Assembly (NCBI RefSeq): GCF_033807715.1
Contig: NC_084601.1
Coordinates: forward strand, 18,282,690 to 18,346,689
Origin: Cololabis saira
Lineage: Eukaryota > Chordata > Actinopteri > Beloniformes > Belonidae
Direction: 5' to 3'
DNA length: 64,000 bases
Shown here: positions 45,016-60,546 of the stretch, in pieces
Position numbering within the stretch: position 1 is the first letter of the stretch
Layout of the letters: each line of letters starts with the position of its first letter
Notes under the pieces: model-generated
The model's database searches: none
What the model was told of the DNA's origin: nothing
What the model saw: the letters and a program-made list of their open reading frames with translations, nothing else
Made by a program: the position numbers and the translations under genes

Positions 45016-46234
45016 ACAACTCCAAGCAGACACTGCAAGCAAAAACAAAAAGCCTTGTCATCTTAAACATATATTGAGGAATATGCAAGGTGGGTTTGGG
45101 AGAGTTTCATTGGGTGTTTTATTCCACAAGGCTCTTTTCTGAAAGCTATGGATTTGTTTTAACCATGTTGAAAACACTCGGGATGGCTCAGAAGAAGCCA
45201 TTTTTTATCTCCAAGTCCTCTTTAAGCTGCTGTCCTCTCCTCGACTGTTCATTTAAAGATTCGAGGGAGCTTCTTTGAGGCGTGGAGGGAATAATCCAGT
45301 GTTTCATAATCCTGTGTGGATGTATGTGCTCAGCTGGTCACTGTCACTCACGTGCATATTGGGATCAGTGCAGCTGCAGATGCACGCCCTCAGACATCTA
45401 CCTGCTGCACCTGTTTTGCACCATAGACGTGGTCCGTAAGTAAGTGACAATCAAAACATTTTTTTTATTGCAGTCTGAGAGTATTGAGAAATGAATCCTT
45501 AAAAGTCTAGCTTTCTATCTCCCTGTGATTATTTTCCTCATAGAAATAAATAAGCCTGTCACTCATCCTTAGCTAGTCACCTACAAATTATATGATTGCA
45601 TCAGAAATGTTTTTCACACTTTTACTTTGTGATGCAAAATGAATTATTCAAATGATGTCTGAGTGGGGACCCCTCAGGTACTAATGTGTATTTATGTACA
45701 GTAAATTATCCTTGAAATTGTAGAATATTGCCAGAAAACTCCTAGTAGTTAACTTTCCTGAATAAATCTGGTCCTGGATTTTGGATAAAGAAAATGCATC
45801 CAGAATAAGTTATATTATGATAATAACTATTTATTGCAGCTTTGTAATGCGCAGAAGGTTTTTCTCTTAATTTTCCCTCTTTACTGCAGGATATATGAAC
45901 CTCATGGATAAGTAGTGTCGCAAAGTTCTGTGAAATTCTCAGTTTTCATGGGTATTAAAAGAAAATATGGAAATTAATGCACATAAATTGGACTTTACCA
46001 AAATGGTTAGTCTATTACAAGGAACTTTAACATAGTTGGAAGAAAAAACATCCGTCAGGACGTGCCTGTTTGAGAGCAATCTGGTTGAATTCCCTGGATT
46101 GCAGGCAACAATAATTCCTATAATTCTACATATACGAAACCAACATGTAGAAGGTTAGCCATATGACGCTGATCTGCTCACTGCTGCAAAGCTGTTTCTT
46201 TTGGGTGGCAAGTTTTCTCATACCATGCAATAAC
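45016..46234. other. Unique non-coding sequence
   Basis: No gene or repeat is recognised. Confidence 0.5.
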
Positions 46235-46504
46235 TGTCACGGGTGTGGTTTGTTGAGGACCCATACGCAGGAGAGCAGGAGGCAAGAGTTCACAAAAAAG
46301 CAGGGTTTATTCACTTAAAACAAACCAAAAGCGCTGCTGAGCAGGATCAACACGGAGGGAGCAAACCGTACGGACCGACAGGGAAAGACAAGACCAGATA
46401 TACACAGGGGATAACGAGACACAGGTGCAGACAATCAGGGCAGATGGGACACAGGTGGGGCAGAACTGAAAACACAAACTGGGGGAAATGTCAAAACCCT
46501 GACA
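46235..46504 (+). mobile_element. TGTCA...TGACA interspersed element, 270 bp
   Basis: The segment starts TGTCACGGGTGTGG and ends AAAACCCTGACA, with GGGTTTATTCACTTAAAACA and CACAGGTGGGGCAGAACTG in between. These blocks are common in fish repeats. The TG...CA ends and near-matching flanks (ATAAC, AGAAC) would fit a solo LTR with one mutated target base. A TIR element is an alternative. No coding part is present. The 99-codon frame across it is accidental. Confidence 0.45.
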
Positions 46505-48376
46505 AGAACGTTGGTTATGGATTGACTTACCTCCCTGAATGACGGGGGGCTCATCTGTGAGTCTCCTATTTTTATTCACTTAAATTTGATCTAACTGTAT
46601 ATCTATGCACAAGTGTTTTCTTTTGTTATTATTATATCAAACCTACACACGTACCCACACTCTAAAAAAGACCCCAGTTCCTCCTAAAATCAGTCAGTTT
46701 GAGTGCTAGGGTTTAAAAGTTTAATTGGCCAATGTGTCAGTTGAACAACAAGATGTGTGGACAACTGCAGAGAGACAAAGTGCATCATCCCTGCTGCAAG
46801 TTCTCTCAGATTTACGAGCTGTTGCAGTCAAAGATGTCTCTTCTGCCTGATTTTCATCTTCCCTTGTGTCTCTTCAGGGATGAAAACACATTGTGTTGTA
46901 GAGGCTGTTCTTTTCTAAGATGCTCACCGCTACTTTCTGTTTTCTACTATTGAAAATAATATGACAACACTCTCTGTTTAGGTTTAAGCTTGAATTAGAA
47001 TTTCTGCTTCAACACACCTTAATTAGAAGAATGGATCGTCGTCAGCTTGTTATTAAGGCCTGCACAAGTCTGTTTATGACACGGTCATTTATGTCTTGAA
47101 GCAGAGAAACATCTAAAACATGAATGCAGCAGCCTATATGATTTTTTTATTTTATTTTTATTTTTATTTTTTTTTACCACGTGTGTTGAATTCATGTAGA
47201 GTTTGTTGTTTTCTATTAATTCCCCTCCATACCATGTTAAAATGTCCTACTTTGAATTAGACATAAACATATTTACAGCCTGGTTCTAAAATGATCTTGC
47301 TCTCCACATTCATGACGCTTCTGGCACCACTTCAGGTGAATTAAAAATCAATACATTTATTCATAGTATGGGGCATAGCCGTTTTATTGGCAGACAGCTT
47401 AGCCAATGGCTCGCCATCCTCGCCTCCTCATCAGTCACCATCATGCTATGAAGCGTAGTGATGAACGGATATTCTGCTGAAACGCCGGCAGCTCCTCCAG
47501 CGTTGATCAGCCGAAGGTGCTGGTAGCCACGGCCAACTATGGTCGATTTAGGGTGGTGTGTTCCAGGCATCTTCACGGGCCTGTTTGCCTATTTATCACA
47601 CGTTTCCCCACATTATGAGAAAAAACAAGCTTTAAAACCACTAACAACACCAGGGATGTCAGTAACATATCCCTCATCCACAAAACTACTTTACTGAACA
47701 GGTCTACATTGTACAAAATTGTACATTGTATTTACAAAAAGTATAATAATGTAATAATATTAATAAAAATAATAATAATATGGGTCAGATGTGTTGCAGG
47801 CTATACCAGACAAGTTTATGCGACTTCTACTCGTGCAGCCAGTTGGTGTTTGAGCATCAAGCAGTGCGTAAATAACTAGGATTCCCTGTGTACCACCAGG
47901 GTTATATAGTGTATTCATACTATCAGTAAGGGTAAAAGACTCATGCATGACTCAACAAAGGTAAAAGTAGATAACCATGCATAGCACTGCAAGAAGTAGC
48001 AAGCACGACAGAACCAGAATCAAACGAGAAACACAATTTACAACAGAGAAAGGCTGGATTGATGTTACTACGATATGAGCTTAACGGACGAATGATAGAG
48101 AGAATACCTGGGAGTAGCTGTATACAGTACAGTAGAAATTATTATGAAGGCGTAGGGGCGGAGCAAGATGACACGCATCAGTATGGGCTAAGCATTACAC
48201 AAATAAGGTCACGTGGGGACAAATAAACCCCTCAATTTCTAAATCATAAACAACTGTAAATGCTTGTGGTTTGTTAAGACAAGAGATTGGTGAGTTACAG
48301 AGCTAATGGCAATTTAATAACTCTCAGAGCCAGCAGCTACTAATTTTCGCAAATTCCTCCATCTTAAAAGCTCTGC
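46505..48376. other. Unique non-coding sequence
   Basis: No named repeat is found. A minus-strand 71-codon frame at 47361-47576 has a protein-like composition but no recognised motif. A/T-rich runs occur near 47140-47175 and 47740-47780. Confidence 0.45.
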
Positions 48377-49651
48377 GGCCTCATTTATAAAGTTTGCTTG
48401 CACACAAAACAGGGCTTGAAAGATGCGCAAGCCACCTTCTACGCAAAGGTTGGGATTTAAAAAGAAAAAACTAACCGAAAAATCTGCGTATCCCTACGGC
48501 AACCCTAACCCTCCAGTAGGAACTTACTTAAGATATGGGGAACTGGCGACGCAGATGGTGAGGTGGTGAAATGAAGCCATATTCATGTCATACTCTTAAT
48601 AATGTCATCACATATCAGACTTATAATATAATAGCGCTGATCATGTCCCTCTGTGTGTGAAGCTCAGCGTCAGTCAGGACGCTCAGCTGCTGCTGGAGCT
48701 GCAGCCGCGGTGAGAGGGCTTGCCACCCGTCCCTTGAAATACGTAATTGTTACATAATTGGGAATTAAAAGTTGCGTTCCGTATTGAACGAATACGGAAC
48801 GCAGTTTATTCCGTATTTCACAATTGTCCCATGCACGTTTGTCACAAACGCACACACTACTTAAGCCTAATTATACCTAAATTATGGTTCCACGTTAAAT
48901 CGATGCAGAGTCTACGCCGTAGGTTATGCAGCGACACGCACCTACGCCGTAGGCTCTGCGTCGATTTAATGAGGAACCATAAATCAGCCTTGAGCAGCAC
49001 TGAGGGGTAGTGGGGCTCCCGTCCCGTCTTCGCACAGGGTGTCTTGATGATTTGTAATTACAGGCTGAGCCTACCGTTAGTTCTTAAACTGTAAAAAGTG
49101 GGGGGGACAAAAACATGAGTTTGAAAAGTGGGGGGGAAATGTCCCCCCTGTTCCCAGTGGAAATTGCGCCCTCGCCCCTCACCGCGTTTTATTTTCACTC
49201 GCTTTATTTAATACTATTTATATACTATTTATACTTTTACTGTGACCACCAAATAATGTAGTTTTCCTGTCGTCCACCTCATTCACAACATCTCGTTCTC
49301 AGTCTCCATGAAATTTATTGGCACGGTGGCTCGACACGTCTCATCATGCGTCTCATTCATCAACAGGCTGCAGGAAGCCGCTGCGCATGCTCAGCAGGCT
49401 CATTCATATGCAAATACTACTTTGCATTGCCCATTTATGGTAAAAAGTGGGCGTGTAGAGGGCGGGATATGAGCCGAATTCAGCTGAACAACCTTCCAGC
49501 TGGACTGTGATTTATAAAACGAACATTGCGTGCAAGTGTGCGTGCACACGGTTTTATAAATCCAGATTTTTTTTTGCACCCGTCATTTTTGGCTTTTGGC
49601 TTTACGTGCACTTTTAGTATGAATCCTGCGCACTCTTTTATAAATGAGGCC
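48377..49651. mobile_element. TIR element with GGCCTCATTTATAAA ends
   Basis: GGCCTCATTTATAAA at the left and TTTATAAATGAGGCC at the right form a perfect 15-base inverted repeat. GCGCA and TTTATAAA motifs recur in the subterminal parts (ATTTATAAAACGAAC, GGTTTTATAAATCCAG near 49510-49565). The interior contains the palindromic MITE at 48864-48990 and a repeat-like block AGTGGGGGGGACAAAAACATG / AAAAGTGGGGGGGAAATG at 49095-49140. No transposase is recognised. The superfamily and TSD are not determined. Confidence 0.65.
48864..48990 (+). mobile_element. Palindromic Harbinger-like MITE, copy nested in TIR element
   Basis: The right end GGAACCATAAATCAGCCT and inverted interior motifs CTACGCCGTAGG match the family at 28176-28316. 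The left end is degraded (AGCCTAATTAT, then AAATTATGGTTCC). The flanking trinucleotides are TTA and TGA, so the duplication has probably lost one base to mutation. It lies inside the element at 48377-49651, so it is younger than that insertion. Confidence 0.7.
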
Positions 49652-53599
<3,948 letters not shown>

Positions 53600-53870
53600 T
53601 CTGTTCTCCTCATACTACGCAGTATGTACTGCATACTGCTCATGCAGTATGCCACAGCATTCATGGTCACTTTTTGCTTTTGAGAGCTGGAAATAAGCAA
53701 TAGCAATGGATTACTGTTGTCATCTTTTACTGTTGTTGTGACTGACTACTCTAGTTGTGCTATGTATTATGGGATTTTTGTTTTGATTTTGTTTATGTAT
53801 ATATTTATTGCATACTGCGTGCTATTGTTTCCAACCTGCATACTACATTATCATAACACAGTTTTAAAAC
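53600..53870. repeat. Possible short DNA-transposon relic with GCATACTGC motifs
   Basis: The left side contains CAGTATGTACTGCATACTGC with a 9-bp-arm palindrome at 53631-53652 (GCATACTGC and GCAGTATGC). The right side contains GCATACTGCGTGCTATTG and GCATACTACATTATC. TACTGCATACT-type ends occur in fish DNA repeats. No boundaries or target duplication could be fixed. Confidence 0.3.
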
Positions 53871-54108
53871 ATACAATGTGGGAATGGATGGGTGACACTT
53901 TGGTCTACATTCATGAGGGTTTGCTAATCTAAGTTAAGATAAACAAAAACAAACTGCAAGTCGGGAAATTATAAAGTAATCTGCTAACACTGGTATACAG
54001 TCGTTTTCTTTTTTTTTTGGGGGGGGGGGGTCAATGCTTTAAAACATACTTTAGTGTTTTATTTTACTGTGTCAAGGATTGTAGGAGTTCAATTCTTATT
54101 CTGAAAGA

Positions 54109-54435
54109 GGGGGCGGCAGTAGCTCAGGTGGTAAAACGGGTCGTCCAATGATCAGAAGGTCGGCGGTTCGAATCCCGCTCTGTCCCAGTTTGCTGTCGTA
54201 GTGTCCTTGGGCAAGACACCTTACCCACCTTGCCTCGTATGAATGTTTATGAATGTTGTTGGTGGTCGGAGGGGCCGTTTGGCGCGATATGGCAGCCACC
54301 CTTCCGTGACTACAAACGTAGCTTACCAACACCGGTGAGGATGTGTATGAATGAATAATGATCTCTGTAAAGCGCTCTGGGTGCCTTGAAGGGCGCTATA
54401 TAAATCCAAGTCATTATTATTATTATTATTATTAT
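54109..54435 (+). mobile_element. tRNA-derived V-SINE-like element, copy 3
   Basis: The head GGGGGCGGCAGTAGCTCAGG is followed by a mutated box A region (GGTAAAACGG in place of GGTAGAGCGG) and an intact box B GGTTCGAATCC at 54165-54175. The core GTGTCCTTGGGCAAGACACC and the tail AAAGCGCTCTGGGTGCC-GGGCGCTATATAAATCC match copy 1. It ends in about eight ATT units. A short internal deletion relative to copy 2 is visible where the CCTGGGGCAG-type block should be. Confidence 0.9.
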
Positions 54436-57400
54436 AAAAGATCAACTACAGTAGCAGAGTTGTTTAAACTCTGAGCTGGATCAGTCGCGTGTGTCCTCTC
54501 GATATCAACTAAACAGTTAATTCAAAAGGCCACAAATGTCTTTGTAGATTTGAAGAGGTGACGGTAAAGACTGTTTGAGAATGCCTCATAAAATGTGACA
54601 GATGTGGAACCAGAAAGGCCTCTGTTGCACGAGCCTGTTAGCACTGACGTCTAACCAGCTGTTCTAGACAGAAAGCAGGTGAACCAAGGCAACGCCTTGT
54701 ATTATCTTATACACTGACATTCAAACAAGAACTCGGAAGACAGAGTTTGCTGTCCTCTCGGATTCCAGATGTTTAAGCTTACTTGCTTTTGCAAGCAGGT
54801 GGAGCAGGAGACCCAGACTTGGCAGAGATTGAGGCAGACGGTACATACTGTACCTCCTTCATAAAAACAGTGCTTCAAAACTTCAAAACTGACACAACCT
54901 CACTTTTCAACAATAGGCATAAATAATAGTATGCTAGGAGAGGAAAGAGAAGGGGGAAAGGTAGAAACAGTTGGAAAAACTATATGTGAAAGTGGAATGG
55001 AGACAGATTTGGGAGAGCAGATGGTTTCAGCGTTTTGCCTGAGGCACTCTCGCAGAAATGACTACAAGGAAGGAGAGAGATGAGGAAAGATGACGAGTTG
55101 AAACACTAAACACACATCTGCCCTTCGTTTTCTCCAGTGTTTTGGGATGGTTGTGAGTAAAGAGGGAACACTGGAGGAGTTTTGGCAGGCATCACCGCGA
55201 CTATGCTGCAGGCTTCACAGCAGTCATAGCTGACACATGGCATCCATCAACACAGGCCTCACCCTGGACACTTTCTTTCTTTCACCATTTCCTGAACCCA
55301 TATTCTCAGTTTCCTGTCAAACAGATATGCGACAACATTTAAATGCATGCAAATTTTAAAATGTAGTTGAGTGGGCATTTAGATTGGAAAACAAACTCTA
55401 AATCATGCAGCGGAGCTTGGGTTGGAGGAGGCCTTTGACAGGCAGTCTCCTCGCACTCACTTCACCTCAAAGTACGCGCTGGAGAGAAAGCACACACAAA
55501 CGCGCACAGACACCTCTGTGCTTCCAGCTAAATAAATGGTGATATATAGATGAGTGTGGGGATTCGTTGTGCTGCCATCTGTTCCGACATGAGACAGAGA
55601 GCGCGGAGGGCTCACGGTTCATTGAGCTTAAAGTCCATCACAGCATTCAACTCACCTACTGTATACGCTCCACTGACATTGCGAAGGATGTGTGTCTCTG
55701 TATGAGAGTGTGTGTGTTGGAAGGACTGTGTAATAAGTCTCGCATTAGAAACAATCATCATTTCCAGCATGGTAATGATGACTCACAGCATTAATCTGTT
55801 GCAATCCCAGAAGTTAATCCAAAATCAGTTAGCTGTGTTTTTCTTCTAATTGAAAATCTCCATGTAACGCTGCCACACAGTCAATTTTACGTCACTTGGT
55901 TTTGCATTTTCTGCGTCTCTGTGTGCAAGTATACAGCCCAACTGCCTCCCCTTCTCTAGTAAATCCTCGAGTCAGACACCCTACAAACAATCGCCATCCA
56001 CAGTTACTCTTCGATATTTTATCGCCCTTCTGAGAATTCATGGTAGATGATGGGAATCACATGTTTAGTCGTGTTTTTGGCCCGACAGCAGATAAACGGG
56101 ATGGAGTTATTGACGGAGACAGCATGATGAAAAGATAAAAGTGTAATAGTACTGTTCATAACTGCAGCCGCATTATTGATCAATATACAGCATTCACAAA
56201 CACCAGACACACACAAAAGGGGGCTTGCAAAGCAACACAGTCGGATACGAGTCTCATTTGAGAACATGATGCTGCAGTGTTTCTGTAAGAGGCCATCTCC
56301 GTCCCCCCCCTCAACTCTTTAGAGTTGGCCTTCACAACAAAGGCTTGCTGCTAATTAGAGACTATGAGTAAGTGACTGGACTCAGGCGTGTGTTTGTGAC
56401 CATCCATGCGTGTATGAGCTTCTTACACTCAAATGTTGGAGTGCAGACTTCGTTTCTTTCATCATCTCAACCGGACCATTGCACTCTGGTTCCTGGGTGT
56501 TCTGCACAACATATGACCTGAAAACATCCGTTGTTTATCTTTCAGGGATGTATTTATCCTTGTTTTTGGTCGCAATTTTTCTTTTCCCACCTCAATAATT
56601 AGTTTAGCATATGACTGATGTGCTCGTTTAGTTCTGTTCACATTTTGTCTCCACAGATTAACATCATCAGTTCACTTCAAAAAACCTTTCAAGGAATCTA
56701 CAGCCATAGACGTTTATTTATTTTTCAAGCTTTTCTAAATTAACTTACTGTGCAGAAGTCCTGTCCTTTCATTTATTGTTGCAGCTACTAGATTTTTTTA
56801 ATAAGACCAGCCTTTTACACTTGAAGTGTTGTTTTTTTTTGGTGGGGGGGTGGGGGATAAAAAGGATAATGGCTTTCAAAGGACATGGAAACTCCACTTT
56901 TAAACCTAATGAATTCATGGCTTTGGGCATATTAGAGAAGAGACTTGGCCAGTTGTAGCAGACGTGAAAAAATAATTACAGCATGCAGTAATGTATCTGT
57001 AAAGACAGTTATTTGAAAACACGGCTAAGTTCCAGGATAAAATGACAACTCTCACTGTAACTTACAAACCATTTGAGTTGATATTAGTAGCATTAGTAAC
57101 TAGGAAGTTCACTTTTTAGCACTGCTTATGAATAGAAGGATAAAGTTGCTCAAAGTGAACACTTACATACAATATTTGAGTAAATGTGCTTATTATTTTC
57201 ATCCACTCCTAAAAACATTAACACATGGGAAAATGGTCGTCACTGGGAACTTAACTCGTTGCCACAACGATATATATATGTACGTGGTATCTTCAACGGT
57301 TAAAAAGGTTATGCCCATGGGACATAATTATTATAATAAAACTCTTTGTAAGACCTAGTCTTACAAAAATATGTGTAAAATACTAATTTTTTGTGGTATT

Positions 57401-60381
57401 GTTATCAAATTTGAACTTGCACTAGATAAGGCTTCAGGCTGTGGTCTCAGTGTGTTTTAAAGCCAATAAGTCACAGATTCTCTCATCTGCAGACAACTGA
57501 TTATAAAACAAATTTCCGGCTGAAATAAAAGCCTTCTATTTTAGTGTGTTCAAACTGAGATTACTGAATTATAGTAGCAGTTACAGTGAGTCTGACAGTT
57601 GGGGGAAGAACTTCATAGTGTTACCTTTCAAAAGATACCAGAACCATCCATCTACTTCAAACGGTTCAAGAACAGCTTTCAATTTACTTTGGGTATAACT
57701 TGGATAGGTGTTTTGGGCGACTTTTACAAGTGCGGGAACAAATGTTTCTTATAATGAGCTTCTTGGCCCTTTGCGGGTATGAAGCCCAATGTTTCCCCAG
57801 CGGTTGTGGTTGTGGAGAGGCTGAAAAATGGCCTCTTTTAATTGTTGTATGTTGATGTTCAGCTGTTTCTTGGTCTCCATGGTTGGATTGTTATTTTGCA
57901 TCTCTCGCTTCATTCAATTTCACTTCTAAGATGTAGGACCTTAAATGTCATTATAACCCGGAGATGCACTAATCTGTAAAAGTCAACCGCGTCTTGATTT
58001 ACATATTAATCACTTGAATTTCATTTCCTATTGTACAGGTGACTGCACATCTATTACAAAGTAGTATTCAAGGGTGCACTGATGAAAGCACAAATATGAG
58101 TACTTGAAGGCTAAAAGTGTACACTTTCAAACCATACTCGTTCACCAAAGATGCATATTCACATTCAAACGCTGCACTTTTAGGTTGGCTTGGTTAGTTT
58201 TCCCCTTTAGTGAGTGAAGTATTCCATTATTGAGAGTCTCTCGACCAAATACTCCAAATCTTTTGTGTTGTACCGTCGCTGCAGTGAAAGTTTTCGTAAA
58301 AGTTGGAAGGATATACTCAAAAACACAATATGTTCAGCAGTACAAAGTACATCAATTTTGGCACGGGGTTTCTCTTACAAAGAGAGCTTGATTGATCCAA
58401 TCCTGATGGGATTGTGTGCAGGCTTGTAAAGAAATACCTTTTAGTGTACTTCAAGATGAGATCCGTCCCACTGGATTCTAGTTGATTGTGTCTAAGCGCG
58501 TCCGTAGCTGCCAGGAAATGGGACTTGCTGCAACGACAATTGCCTTTGAAAAAGCATGACGCTGCGACCCGGATGAGGACTTTGGATGGCGCTTTAGGCA
58601 TTGATCTCCCATTTGACTCTCTCACATTGTCTCATACCCTTCCAGGTGAACAGATTGAAACGGTAGAGGACGCTTCCCAAAAGTGAGGAAGATTCTCATT
58701 TCATCACGATCCTGCTCTTTAAGGACGCCCGCTGTGAAGTTTTCTGTGAACTTTTCTCAGCAGGATCAACCTTGTCTCAGCTTGAAGCCTGCCCTGGGTG
58801 AATTAAGAGAAACTGCTGATACAAAGCTGAAAAAAATAGAATAAGGAAGGTGGCAGGGTGGGGGGTTGGGGGGTAACAGTCTGGTGACTCTGCAATAAGA
58901 AAGAAACAGCTCTTGTGTATAAGAAAAGGCATTAATTAAAGGAATGGTAGATACCATTTCCGCACTTTATGTTTCTAAATTGTATTTAAATGTAAAACAG
59001 CAGGAGTGGGCTCAATTTAGAGAAAGTTAAAAGCTTCGTGCCTCGGCTGACTGCCAGCCATATGCATATTTGACGGACTGGATCTCCACAGAGGAAGTTA
59101 TGGGTCAAGTTTACACACTCTCTACAGGGATCCTCAAACACACTCACTGCTTTGCTCCTAGTTCTTAACCTCGGGGCAAGAGATGAGATGAAATCTCTGA
59201 GCAGAAGCAGAAAGACTAGAAAAGGTTGAAAGATTGACAAATGCAGACGAAAAAATGTGCAGTAAGCCACATGCTATTTTGTTCACTCACTGCTAACCAC
59301 TTGCACTTTTCTCCTTTATTCTGTTTTTCTTTTCATTTGATATCCGTTCAATGTCATTTTCTGTCTTTCTTTAGTGCTCCTCTGTTTTCCTTTCTTTAAA
59401 AACACAAACAAACAAACAAAAAAATGAATAAAGACAATAAATAACCGAGCCAAGGGCTTTGTTGTGTTGTGAAGGACACCTCTGAGATAGACCCCAGCTG
59501 TCAGGGCAGAGCATTGTCAATTATGACTCATGGAGCTTGAAGAGCATGGCTCCTGTTCGATGAATTCATGAAACTGCAAGAGGAAGAGGAATAGCTATGT
59601 GGCCTCCAGTATACGGGCTGGATATATAAACTGTGTTGTTTGCATTTTGGATGAAATAATCTAAACCTCTTTATCAATGCATTCCATATTGGGGTGAAAG
59701 ATTTCATTTCTTATCTGAACTACCACAACCATTTCAGACAACAGCAGCCCAGCAACTGTATCAATTACTGTCCAGGGATTTCAAATAATCAAGTCATGTT
59801 ACAACATGCAATAATTTAACACATTTCTGGTAGGATTTTGTCAGAAAAAAAGTCCTATTGAAATGGAAACAAGAGACTAAAACTCTGAACACAAACTCTG
59901 ACAATTCAGAAATGAAGGAGTGCGCATATGTGCAATTTGCGTCCATTTCAAGCCCAGTTGCTAGGCAACCAAACTTTCTTCCAGGAAGTGGTCAGCAATG
60001 TTATTTTTGAGTCATGGTCCTTGAAGCATGCTATATTCTGTTCAATATTTTGTCCTTGAACTCGTCACCAAGGAAAATAAAACGTATGGCTTAGAAGATA
60101 TTGATGAGAAGGAAGTGATGAGCTGCAGCAAAGGAGACAAGAGCATGGGCGGTTCGGGAGAGTTTAAGCTCATCCAGGAACTCTGTTTCTTTCATATCTA
60201 AATTTAAATAAATAATATCCATTTTTAGATTTAGAAAAAGTTTGGAGAGGTTTAAAATTAGGACCTTTGCCTGAAAAACAAGACAACGCTTAATTTGTGC
60301 AATTGTGAATGAAGTGCAGGTCAGTTTTGGGTTTCCTTGCTCTGAGTTAATGTGAAATAACTGGGAACTATAAACACTGCA
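54436..60381. other. Transposon-poor unique block
   Basis: Almost 6 kb without a recognisable transposon, tandem array or gene. Purine-rich (54930-55090) and G-rich (56840-56856, 58855-58873) runs occur. Short frames lack domain-like features. Confidence 0.45.
59957..59969 (-). promoter_or_regulatory. Candidate RFX X-box
   Basis: GTTGCTAGGCAAC reads on the minus strand as GTTGCC, one spacer base, AGCAAC, fitting the X-box consensus. It lies in unique sequence. No adjacent promoter is visible, so it is only a candidate. Confidence 0.3.
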
Positions 60382-60546
60382 GTGTGTGGTTAAGGTTAAC
60401 CAAGGTTTTTCTCCCACTAGGGGAGTTTTTACCTGCCATTGTTTATGTAATAACTGCTCGGGGGTCATGTTCTGGGTATGGGTCTCTGGAAAGCGTCTAG
60501 AGACAACTCTGTTGTATTAGACGCTATATAAATAAAATTGAATTGG
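60382..60546 (+). repeat. LINE-tail-type interspersed repeat, plus orientation
   Basis: CAAGGTTTTTCTCCCACTAG, TTTACCTGCCATTGTTTATG, GGGTCTCTGGAAAGCGTCTA and TTAGACGCTATATAAATAAA, then TTGAATTG, are the ordered blocks of a fish repeat whose 3' end can form a stem (AGCGTC with GACGCT). The related minus copy at 10536-10740 has lost part of the middle. The 5' end is truncated here. Confidence 0.65.

Noticed and set aside
47361..47576. 71-codon minus-strand frame with protein-like composition
   Set aside because: No recognisable domain or start context. It could be an unassigned transposon piece but there is no supporting repeat evidence.
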